Assembly (NCBI RefSeq): GCF_018691265.1
Contig: NW_024881303.1
Location: 12,889,777 to 12,953,776 of the forward strand
Direction of reading: 5' to 3'
From: Tyto alba
Taxonomy: Eukaryota; Chordata; Aves; Strigiformes; Tytonidae
Length of the DNA stretch: 64,000 nucleotides
Positions within the stretch are counted from its first letter, which is position 1, and every line of letters begins with the position of its first letter. Shown piece after piece: positions 53,700 through 61,936 of this stretch. The notes under the pieces were generated by a model. That model worked only from the letters and a program-made list of their open reading frames with translations. It made no database searches and was not told where the DNA came from. The position numbers were made by a program, and so were the translations under genes.

Positions 53700-56107
53700 T
53701 TTTGAGAATTAAAAAAAGTGGGATCAATGAAGTGAGAACTTGTTTTCCCAGAGTAAGGGAAGATTGGGATAGGTAAGAAATACAACAACATTAATTTTAG
53801 CAAAGAACCTATAGACTGCCAGCATGTGGAATCACTGTAAAGAGATTTAATAAAGGAGCTGCGAGAAAGGACCACCTCCTACAGAGGATTCCAGCCATGA
53901 GCATTTTTACAGTCAAAGAATCACATCAGGGCCTTCCCTGGCCGCTGTCACAGCAAGTTTTAGCCACAAGGAGTATTAAAAATTTGCACCATGTTATTTT
54001 AATCCAGAATGAGAACTTGTTATTTGCTAGTTCTAAGGATGAAACAAAAACAAAGAAGCACAACCCTTAACCATTTTTCTCTTACTCTGCTCAAACAAGG
54101 GAGACAAGCACTCTCTATCCTCCTCCATGTTAACTGAAAGGTGCTGAGGCCCCTTCCCTCCCCAAACCTAGACAATCACTGAGGGGACACTCTCTTCACT
54201 TTCAGGCCATACCATATGGTACTCTTTCACTTTTCTCTGGCTATTTAATTCATGAAACCCAGACCAACATCCCACCACTGCCTTGTTCTACCTCTCGTCT
54301 CCCATAGCCTCATAGAAAAGGATTTCAGAAAAGCTTTCCTGATTTTATTGGTCTTTGCTACAGTTCACGTGGCTGACAAGTGAAACAAAATTCAATGCTT
54401 TCTCTGCCCCTACACATGGGGACAGAGGAACACCCACGTAAGAATGCTGATGTAAGAATCAGCAGTTACAAATATACCTCAGCAAAAGCCAAGGTATAAT
54501 TGAACATTAGGCATAAAAAGAAAAATAATATACACAAGGCCTAGCCTGTGCCATTTTCCCCTCAGACACAGCTAGAGCAGCATGGGCCCTCGGTATTTTA
54601 TCAGCCAGCTAATCTGAAGGTGAAAGCCTTTGCAACTCCACACCAAACAACCTTCAAGCTTTAGGATCCTTTGGTCAACCGGTCCCTAAAAGTTCTATTG
54701 AGAAACAGACACAGCATCTGTGCACTCTCATCACACTGTCCCATCAATTTAACTCTGAAATTACCTGTGAGACAGGACAATTTAACAGTTTCAGTCAAAA
54801 GGTCTTAGTGCAGTGTGCTAGGCTTATTTAGGGTTTTCTTTCTTAAAGAGGGAATCAAAAGCAGCATAACAAACAAACACAACAAGGCTATTTAGCCATT
54901 AGGACTGAGAAGAGATCACAAAATTCAGGGAACAATGTTGCATTGCAAAATTATTCCTGGGTTATTACACAAGCCAGGAAGCCAACTCTTCCATACACAA
55001 GCAGAAAAAAGTTCACCTTGAACTTGTTAACTGAAAAGTATACTTTTAAGGAAAAAAAAAATAGATACACCAGTAAAGGAGGATCTGATGCCCATTCAGG
55101 TCATCAGAAGACTGATCATTTACTTCAGGTAACTCTACAAAGAGCTTGCTATATTACACTGTGCACTCAAACATGAGCGCCTGCTGATGCTGCTAGGGTA
55201 TATATTACTAAAAAAAAAAAAAAATTTGTTTCTCCACATCACATGCTTTCCCCTCCCTTTCACTCCACAGAGCATAGAAAGCAATAACCTTTGTATAGGT
55301 CACTGTACATCCATAAGTTAAAACCAGAACAATGTATAACTGAGCACATAATAGTGAGGAAGGAGCACATACTATTTCCCCCCCCTCCATCTATTATGTT
55401 ATAGAAATGAATTGCACAAAAGAGTGTAATTTACAGGGGTGATCGAAAAGCCCAAGTATTGTTGTGATACCTGGCTAATAGCCAGTGTGATACACCTTGT
55501 GTGTTACAGAAATGTTGCATTTGACCTACAGATTGAAAAAACATTGTCAACTGCTGCCTAACTAACAGTTCCCCCTCCCTCCACCCCACTTTTTCTCCTC
55601 CTCCTTCCACCCCCCCTTTCCCTTCCTCCTCCTGGTCAGCCAAGAAATGGAGTTCCCATGTGCCAAGACCTTGTATCTTATTTTGTCAAGAAAATTAAGG
55701 GGGTAAGGAGCGGGGAAAAAAAAAAATCTGCAAATAAATATAAGCCATATCAAACGTAAGAAAAAAAAAAAATCCTCTTCACCCTCACCACACACCCCAC
55801 CCCAAGACCTTAACAGTTAAGAACTGCAAATATTTTTAATAATAAAAAAGGCATCCAACATATTAGTGCACAGTCTGAGGTTGATCCATGAGAAACCTTT
55901 TTACTGAATCCACACAATAATAACTCTCAGGATTATTTGATAAGGAGACACTGTGGCTTTCCACACTATTCTTTTTGTTTTAAGGCAAGAGGTGCGGAGA
56001 ATTCAATTAAGTTTGGGCTGGGCAAAGGGACAACTCCAAACACTAGGATCTCCAGACAGAAGGAGGGGTTTCACTAGCTCCAACCTCCACTTACAAAGGA
56101 ACAATAC

Positions 56108-56126
56108 AAAAAAAAAAAAAAAAAAA
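56108..56126 (+). repeat. A19 homopolymer
   Basis: Run of 19 A in intron 2, close to the CpG island. No associated element recognised. Confidence 0.85.
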
Positions 56127-56488
56127 TTGCTTAGATTTCAAACTAAGGAGGTCAACAGCCTGTCTTTCTATACACGGAGATACATCAGTACTAATGTGCT
56201 TCCAGCACCTGCCTTTCAGCACAGCCCCAATTCCTTTGTTTGCTCAAAATTTGCTTCCATACCACTTTAAATTAGCTTACAAAGAACCGCAGCAGAATAG
56301 CTGGAATGTGAAACATTTTTTTTTTTTTTTTGGAGGGGGGAGGCTAGCAGCTTCTTAGGAAGAGAGAAAATTAAAATACAGACCCAAGTCACTTCTAAAT
56401 ACCTTCCAAAAAATTATATTTGCAACTTGATGCCTTCCAGTTCCACCCCTACCACCAAGCTCACTGACACACGAGTTTAGAAGGGATT

Positions 56489-56550
56489 AAAAAAAAACGA
56501 AAAAAAAAAAAAGAAAGAGAGAGAAAGAAAGAAAGAAAAAAAAAAAAGAG
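56489..56550 (+). repeat. Purine-rich low-complexity tract (A and GAAA units)
   Basis: A run of about 62 nt made of A and G with a single C at 56498, including tandem GAAA units. In the RCOR1 transcript it is a polypyrimidine tract inside intron 2. Confidence 0.85.
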
Positions 56551-56654
56551 CCACCCAACTGCCATCTCCTGCCTCCTCTAGCCCTGCCAGCTTCCCTGTT
56601 CCTCCCTGCCTGCAAAGCGCCCTCTGGAAAGCATCGAGACTTCTTTTATCAAGC

Positions 56655-56671
56655 GGGGGGGGGGGGGGGGG
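56655..56671 (+). repeat. G17 homopolymer
   Basis: An uninterrupted run of 17 G at the left edge of the CpG island, in intron 2. It is C17 in the transcript. Confidence 0.85.
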
Positions 56672-56766
56672 CGGTGTGCGAGGGGAGATGGGGGGCGGAA
56701 AATCCTTGTTCTTGCTTAGTGTGTTTAGGACTAGAATTAGGGGTTATTATTTTTGGACACCCCCCC

Positions 56767-56817
56767 ATGAGCGGAGCCCGGGGGAGGGGGTGGGTACCCC
56801 GCCGGAGCTCCGCTCAT
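56767..56817. other. GC-rich inverted repeat at the start of intron 2
   Basis: ATGAGCGGAGC at 56767-56777 is exactly complementary to GCTCCGCTCAT at 56807-56817. The pairing can extend through CCGG/CCGG (56778-56781 with 56802-56805) past a single bulged base, and the palindrome GGGTACCC lies in the loop. It would form a stable stem in DNA or in the nascent RCOR1 intron 2 RNA, about 90 nt after the exon 2 donor. Confidence 0.75.
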
Positions 56818-56839
56818 CGAGGTAGTCCAAAGCAATGGA

Positions 56840-56884
56840 GGGGGGGGGCAATCGCCCCCCTCCCCCCCCCCCCCCCCCCCCCCC
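56840..56884. repeat. G/C homopolymer hairpin next to the exon 2 donor
   Basis: The plus strand has G9, a short spacer, GC6, a T, then C23. In the RCOR1 transcript this reads as a G23 run starting about 20 nt past the exon 2 donor, followed by GGAG and more G, then a complementary C-run. It could fold as a hairpin or a G-quadruplex. Homopolymer length may be inexact in the assembly. Confidence 0.75.
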
Positions 56885-56905
56885 AATAAAATGATAAAGA
56901 CTTAC

Positions 56906-56965
56906 CGGGGTCGAAATCAGGGACCACCGCCTGGTACTGCGGCCCGACCCTCATACCGCCGCCAG
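56906..56965 (-). CDS. RCOR1: RCOR1 coding exon 2 (start of ELM2 domain)
   Basis: This 60-nt exon completes the split codon after DEEH and encodes AGGGMRVGPQYQAVVPDFDP. Human RCOR1 reads GGGGMRVGPQYQAVVPDFDP at this point, so one residue differs. It follows a strong acceptor, a CT-rich tract of about 20 nt ending CCTCAG, and ends CCC G followed by GTAAGTC, close to the consensus donor. Introns on both sides are phase 1, so skipping this 60-nt exon would keep the frame but remove the first residues of ELM2. ELM2 domains of CoREST proteins bind HDAC1/2. The paralogue RCOR3 has a different sequence here, which supports RCOR1 specifically. Confidence 0.95.
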
Positions 56966-57069
56966 CTGAGGGAGGCAGAGGGAGAAGCGTTACCCGCGTG
57001 GGCCCGCCCGGCCCCTACCCCCCACCCCTCCTCCAGTTACCACACACCGCCGCCCCCCCCGCTCCTCAC
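56966..57069 (-). other. RCOR1: RCOR1 intron 1 (104 nt)
   Basis: This very short GC-rich intron runs from GTGAGG to CCTCAG. The transcript strand has G-runs in its first half and a clean pyrimidine tract before the acceptor; possible branch-point A residues sit in two GGTAAC-like sites. Its length is not a multiple of three. Reading through it from exon 1 reaches an in-frame TAA at 56992-56990, giving an 88-residue product without ELM2. Confidence 0.93.
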
Positions 57070-57256
57070 CGTGCTCCTCATCGCTGGAGGACCCCGAGCT
57101 ACCCTCCTCCCAGGAGTTGCCGCTGCTGTTGCCGTTGGGGGCGGCAGATAAACTTTTGCTACCGCCGTTGTTGTTATTATTCGCGCCGGCGGCGTTGTGG
57201 TTCCTACCCCGCCGTTTCCCCGAGACCTCCGGGCCCTTCTCGATCATGGCTGGCAT
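57070..57256 (-). CDS. RCOR1: RCOR1 coding exon 1 (CoREST N-terminus)
   Basis: This exon encodes the first 62 residues of REST corepressor 1, the nuclear scaffold that links LSD1/KDM1A and HDAC1/2 to REST and other repressors. The translation starts MPAMIEKGPEVSGKRRGR and ends WEEGSSGSSSDEEH, closely matching the human N-terminus as I remember it. The basic KRRGR stretch is at residues 14-18 and the acidic/serine segment at about 49-62. An in-frame TAA lies directly 5' of the ATG, which fixes the longest start. A second ATG at codon 4 has the better context (G at -3). The exon ends CAC G followed by GTGAGG, a good donor, giving a phase 1 intron. Compared with human, about 38 residues of Ala/Ser-rich sequence are missing; a run of five Asn (residues 26-30) lies in that area. 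Identification is firm; the transcription start is not determined. Confidence 0.95.
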
Positions 57257-57259
57257 TTA

Positions 57260-57360
57260 GGGGAGGAAAGGGAAGGGGGGGTGGGGGGGGGGGGGGGTGG
57301 GGGAGTGGAGATGAAGGGAAGGGGGGGAATCAGAGTTTAAAAACTGCGGGGGGGGGCCAG
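57260..57360 (+). other. G-run cluster beside the RCOR1 start codon
   Basis: The plus strand carries runs of G7 (57275-57281), G15 (57283-57297) and further runs of 5-9 G up to 57357. The plus strand is the RCOR1 template, so the 5' UTR is correspondingly C-rich. The pattern easily satisfies the four-G-run quadruplex rule on the template DNA and i-motif potential on the other strand. Confidence 0.7.
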
Positions 57361-57386
57361 GGGAGGCGCCGAGGGAGGCGGGAGCC

Positions 57387-57396
57387 GGGGCGGGCC
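57387..57396 (+). promoter_or_regulatory. GC box (Sp1/KLF-type), start-proximal
   Basis: GGGGCGGGCC on the plus strand, about 130 nt upstream of the RCOR1 ATG, probably near or within the 5' UTR. Motif match only. Confidence 0.4.
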
Positions 57397-57514
57397 GGGC
57401 CGGTGCGCGGCAGCGGCGGCGCTGCTACATCCCCCACCACGATCGCCCTGAACTTTGAGGCTCATCCCAGCCCTGCGCTGGGACTCCGTTCAACCTGCGC
57501 TGCTGCCTGCGGAC

Positions 57515-57526
57515 GGCCCCGCCTCC
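57515..57526 (-). promoter_or_regulatory. GC box (Sp1/KLF-type)
   Basis: Sense strand reads GGAGGCGGGGCC between the CCAAT pair and the start codon. It matches the extended Sp1/KLF consensus; function is inferred. Confidence 0.5.
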
Positions 57527-57544
57527 CCGCGCTCCTCACCCTTT

Positions 57545-57551
57545 CCATTGG
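57545..57551 (-). promoter_or_regulatory. CCAAT box (NF-Y site), proximal
   Basis: The plus strand reads CCATTGG, so the RCOR1 sense strand reads CCAATGG, about 290 nt upstream of the ATG. It sits in the CpG-island core. NF-Y binding is inferred from the motif. Confidence 0.6.
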
Positions 57552-57586
57552 CCGAACCTACATTTTTGGGAGGCCAGCCCGCCTGC

Positions 57587-57593
57587 CCATTGG
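57587..57593 (-). promoter_or_regulatory. CCAAT box (NF-Y site), distal
   Basis: A second CCAATGG on the sense strand, 42 bp further upstream and in the same orientation. Paired CCAAT boxes at a few helical turns are typical of NF-Y-driven TATA-less promoters. Confidence 0.6.
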
Positions 57594-57625
57594 ACGGCGC
57601 CCCCTGTCTATCGCGGCAGCCCGGC

Positions 57626-57632
57626 GCTTCCG
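57626..57632 (-). promoter_or_regulatory. ETS-type site
   Basis: Sense strand reads CGGAAGC just upstream of the distal CCAAT box. ETS/GABP sites are frequent in CpG-island promoters. Motif match only. Confidence 0.35.
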
Positions 57633-58960
57633 TTTGCTGGGTTAGGTGGAGGCGTATCGCCGGGCCGTACGTGTGCGGGCTCAGCGATCTCTCCGCCCCG
57701 CGTTACCTCTCCTGCGAGGGCTGCGCCGGAGCGGGGTGGGGGGAGAGGCGGGTTCGCACAACCCCGCCGAAGCGGCGCTCCCCGGCCCGGCCCGGCCCGC
57801 TGGGGGGGCGGCAACGGCGCCCGCCGCCCCGCTGCGAACTCAGCCCCGGGAGGAAGGTGGCGAGGGACTACTTTGCCTCTCTCTCCCCCCCCCACTCTCG
57901 CTCACCACCCCCCCCGCGGCGGAGGGTTACGGCGTGGTTTGAATGGGATTCCATACAAAGCCCCGGTTGCCCGGGGGCCGTAGCTGGGGGGGGAGGGGGG
58001 CAGTTTGGCGTTGGGGTTTTGTGCTCGACCCGGTCGGGACGGTCCCGTCCCTGCGGGCAGGGGCGGCTGCTTCGCAGGGAGGAAGAAAAGTCCTCTGAGA
58101 GGTTGGGGGATCCAGCGGCCGGGAACGTCCCGGGGGAGCGGCGCTGAGGGTGCGAGGCAGCGTCCGGCGAGGTTCCCCCTTCTCGGCAGCGCAGCCCTGA
58201 GGGGCTAAGATCAGCCGGCCGGGAAACGGGCACCGCCACGGCTGGGGGCGTCCAGCCCCTGGGAGGAGCAGGCCCCCCCTCAGCGGGGTGCCGCCAGCAC
58301 CCCCCCGCGGGCAGAGCCGCCCCCCGGGGTGCCTCGCACCCTCACAAGGACCCGCGGAAGCCCTGGGCCCCGGGCAGCGCTGGGGGCTCGCCCCGCGGTC
58401 CCCTCACGTAACTCCGGAGTCCCCCCTCGAGGTGGCTCTTCCCCCAAGTCGAGGTCCGCTCTTCGGGCCCAGCGTGGGCAGCAGACCCCTCGCCCTAAAT
58501 TTCCACCGCTCGCGCCCTGGCGGCGGGGCGCCCCGGCTCCCCCAGCGACCTCGGCGGCCTGGGTGGGGGTCTCGGGCCGTGGAGGAGCCCCCCTCAGCCT
58601 GCGACGGCCTGGCGCGGCACAGGCACGCTCCCCACACGGCTGCCCTTGTAAAATCCGGCTTTGGGAGACAGGGCAGCGCCGTCCTACGCGTTTCTGCCTC
58701 CCCCGAGCCCGATCCGGGAGCGGACGTACCGCCCGGCCCTCGGCCTCCGCCCGCAGCGCTCCCCAGAGCCGCGAGGACGAGGGGCGAGGGGAGGAAACAA
58801 AAGGGGAAGCGAGACCACCCCGCCTTGCCTCGTCGCATGGGGCTCCCGTGTGCTTCAGCAAAGGAATCGCTTGGGGGAGCAGGACGGGGGCTCCGGACCT
58901 ACCCTGACAAAAATGGGCAGCGAAAGTACGCGAACTGCTCGCTCCTGTCAGCGACTTGAA

Positions 58961-60179
58961 CTGTACAGCAGGGTGAGGGAAAACGATACAGAATCGTGGA
59001 AAGCAGCTTGTGGGGTGTGTCTTGTATTTTCATTCAAATTAACTTCTGTAGCAAGTTTTTTTTTTTTTATTGGTCCGTGCAACTAAAAGTGCAATTTGAC
59101 TAGCAGCGGTTATCTCATATCAGGAAAATTGTCCCCAGCCACTCCCCTCCTCCCTCTGCCATTTTAATCCAAGAGAATTTGTACAGGGGGAGGGGGGAAA
59201 AGCTGCTGAGGGAGAGCTACAGTCTCTTAGTACTGGGCTTACTGTTCCCTTTCTATATTGTGATTATCAAAATTATTTCACTTCCAGGTAGTAGTTTGGA
59301 AAGGGTCTTCCTTAATTTTCATGCACTATTTGCTTCATTAAAATTAGGGAAAGAAATATCTGTTTGAAATGCGTGGTAGTTTCCTTCAGCATACTGACCG
59401 GTTTATAATATTTACTTTCCCCTCTACACTCCGTATTTGTGTTGTGTGTATTGTACTGACAGATGCATAATCAGTTTCCTTCATGTACACATGCATGTAC
59501 CTGTGAATATTTATTCACCACATTTATTTAGAGCACAAAAAATAAGTTTATCTACACTACATAAAAATAACTTTTTCTAGCTCACAAAACTAAATTTTAT
59601 GACATCGACTCTTGATCCCACACTCTCTGCAAATATCAGCTCTAAATCAGGGGAATAATTAGCGATGCTCTTAAACCCTAGCACTGATAGCCACAAATAT
59701 TTCCCATTGCAAAGCGTATTAGTTCTTTAGCGCAGAATACTTTTCATGATAGACAGAAATGCAAACATGGCAGAGTATTCATTATCCTTTGCCGTACTCC
59801 AATATTTCTACTCCAGAAATGCAAAGGCAGGAAGGGGACACATGATTTTTCATTTAAAAAATGAGCTTGAGTGAAATTCAAAAGGTTTTTCCATATTCTT
59901 TGCAGGTCCCAGACCTGAAAAAAAAAAAAAAAGCTCACCCAAGATTTAGGCTGAAGCACACCTGAGTATTCAGCTTGAACCCGAGACCATGGATGTGCTT
60001 ACACCAAGACACGTGTGTTCAGCTTTGCAAATTGGGGGCTAATTTTGGTCGTCCTTCACTTCCTCTCCCTCCCTCCTCCTCCCTTCAGAGCCGTTACCCA
60101 CTTAGGCCCCAGGCTTAAAATCTGAGTCAATCATCTGAAATATTTATAACACAATTTCACTCTTTTAAACGGACATTTA
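58961..60179. other. 5' flank between the GC-rich blocks: nothing recognised
   Basis: AT-rich sequence with T- and A-runs at about 59059 and 59918. It has no convincing exon or repeat. Confidence 0.6.
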
Positions 60180-60560
60180 CCGCCGGCACTTCCCAACAGT
60201 CCGTCTGTCCTGGAGCTGTGACCCCAGCCCGGCCCCTCCAGCAGCGGGGTCCTGCAGCCCCATCCCTCCGGAGCAGCGCGTCCCCCGGGCCCCCCCTCGG
60301 CTGGCAGCGCCCCGACCGATGCCACCCAGGCCGGAGCCGCTCCCTGAGACACCAGGGCACGCTCTGCCGCTCTTCTCCTCGGCAGAAGGTGCGGAGATGC
60401 CGGGAGGAGGAGCGGAGGGGCCCTTCTCCCCGGGGTGCCAAGGGGCGTGTGTGCACGCTGTGCGTGGGTGTCTGTCCCCGGAGCAGGAAGTCCCGGGGTT
60501 GTCACCCTCACGGCCAGTTTGCACCTGTCACAGCTGTCGTCCCAGGCCAACAACACCCTC
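60180..60560. promoter_or_regulatory. Secondary GC/CpG-rich patch upstream of RCOR1
   Basis: A compact GC-rich block with many CpGs about 3 kb upstream of the start codon, separated from the main island by AT-rich DNA. Both strands stay open for more than 110 codons, as expected from composition. It could be an upstream regulatory element, an alternative first exon or a remnant island. No motif decides between these. Confidence 0.4.
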
Positions 60561-61892
60561 TTCATCCCCGGCAGGGCTGCTGTCCTTTTTCAAACCTTTC
60601 TGCAGAAACTCAGGAGCCCTGAACTATAACAGCTCTGATGCGGATGGAGCTTTTTGCTTCTGACCGTTAAAAAGAATTTTCATAGTTGTTTTTGATTCCT
60701 TAACAGTGGCACGGGGTTTCTTTCTGCTTAGGCTAAAAGCCTGAAGTTTTGAGAATGCCCCAACACAGTGCTATAGATTTTGGTGGTGTTTTTGAAGGAA
60801 ACTGAAAAATTCTTTTCTGGCCATAAAGCAAGCTCTTCATGGAGTGTAGGTGAGTGTGTACACAGAGACTGTACGCAAAATACAGAATTGTATTTTATTT
60901 TTCAGCAGCAAAAGTGAACACACTTTTTGCAGCCTCTTAACTACCACAGGTGACAGAAGAGAAGCGAATTATATTCCACTGTCTCACACCACTTGCTCTG
61001 GAGAAACCCAATGTTAAAACTTAATTATTTTTAAGTTCTGCAAGGTGGGACAGATAAGGAGGAAACTCCATGAGCACTAAGAGAGACTCTGGTGGATGCA
61101 GGGTCTTGTTTACCTGGATCGATACATCATTTGGACACGGTAGGCCGTGATCCTACACGTGACTGCACAGACCCCTATGTCCTGCCAAGGCTCATCAAGC
61201 CGTGTGTAGGATCAGGAGGAGTTTCTTATACGAGCTGTAGCAGACTGAGTCACATAAAGCAAAGATAGAGTTTTTCCTAGCCCCTGAGCTTCACAACAAC
61301 TTCTGGATATTACTGTAACATAATGGTTAACGTGTTCAGCTGTTTAGATCTCAGAGCAAAATGGGGGGGAAAAAAAAAGTCTTTTCCTTATAAAGATGGT
61401 GTCACTGTTGTGTGTGTGCTGTAGCCTAACAGGTTGAACCAGGCAGGGCTGTCTTTTTAAATAATTTCTTGGAATTTTATTATCTTTGTCAAGGGAAAAG
61501 CACTTCTCCTTGCCAACTTTTAAATTAAAACTTTTTATTGTCATTAACCCTGTCAGTCCCACGAGTGAAATACATATGAAGTAGAAATGCAGCCAGGATC
61601 CCAACAAATAAGCAGCCTTCATTCCCCAGATGAAAAGCAAAGCGTCTTCTGCCTCTTTTGTCATCTCCTCCCTGCTCAGGTGAGTGTTTCATGCCTTTCA
61701 CCCGGACAGCAATGCTCGCCACACATCCCTGGGGCTGCCAGTTCTTGCAACAAAGGGTTACAAGAGCGAAAACGCTTCCCGTTTGCCAGAGTTGTAAAAA
61801 GCAGCTCTCACCTCCTGCGTATTGTATTTTCCTTGAAAACAGACACACTAAAATGCTTACCCCAGTGAGAATGTGCCTGTGTGTTTACACGA

Positions 61893-61936
61893 GTGTATAT
61901 ATATATATGTATGTATGTATATACACACACATATAT
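61893..61936 (+). repeat. TA/TG microsatellite with hairpin potential
   Basis: (TA)n followed by (TGTA)n, (CA)n and (TA)n. GTGTATATA at 61893-61901 is complementary to TATATACAC at 61918-61926. It lies about 4.6 kb upstream of the RCOR1 start codon. Confidence 0.85.

Larger units (their letters stand above)
43495..56488. other. Intron 2, promoter-proximal segment: no gene seen
   Basis: About 13 kb between the young CR1 and the purine tract by the CpG island. It holds the 253-codon frame, the 53651 duplication and several A/T runs. Nothing else is recognisable. Confidence 0.6.
13847..56905 (-). other. RCOR1: RCOR1 intron 2 (about 43 kb)
   Basis: Intron 2 lies between the exon 2 donor (GTAAGTC, reading down from 56905) and the exon 3 acceptor (TTTTAAG, ending at 13847). 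It contains the repeats listed separately. I see no further exon that would continue the RCOR1 frame, and no exonic match to another gene on either strand. A long first or second intron next to a CpG-island promoter is common for chromatin regulator genes. Confidence 0.9.
56640..58960. promoter_or_regulatory. RCOR1: CpG island over the RCOR1 promoter, exons 1-2 and upstream
   Basis: CpG dinucleotides and G+C rise sharply at about 56640 and fall again near 58960. The block covers coding exons 1-2, intron 1, the 5' UTR and about 1.7 kb upstream. I see no TATA box at a suitable distance from the start codon. CCAAT boxes, GC boxes and an ETS-type site lie 100-380 nt upstream of the ATG. This fits a broad housekeeping-type promoter read leftward. 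Long open frames here on both strands (up to 230 codons) are expected from low stop-codon density and are not called as genes. Island edges are by eye. Confidence 0.88.

Noticed and set aside
56990..57256. 88-codon minus-strand frame taken as a complete small protein
   Set aside because: The last 26 codons are intron 1 read-through. A donor at 57069 and an acceptor at 56966 restore the conserved RCOR1 sequence.
57455..58147. 230-codon plus-strand open frame over the RCOR1 promoter
   Set aside because: It lies in the CpG island, where stop codons are rare in all frames. Several overlapping frames on both strands are equally long and none resembles a known protein.
58280..58959. Overlapping open frames of about 190-220 codons on both strands
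   Set aside because: These are explained by GC composition. Pro/Arg/Gly-rich products without domains.
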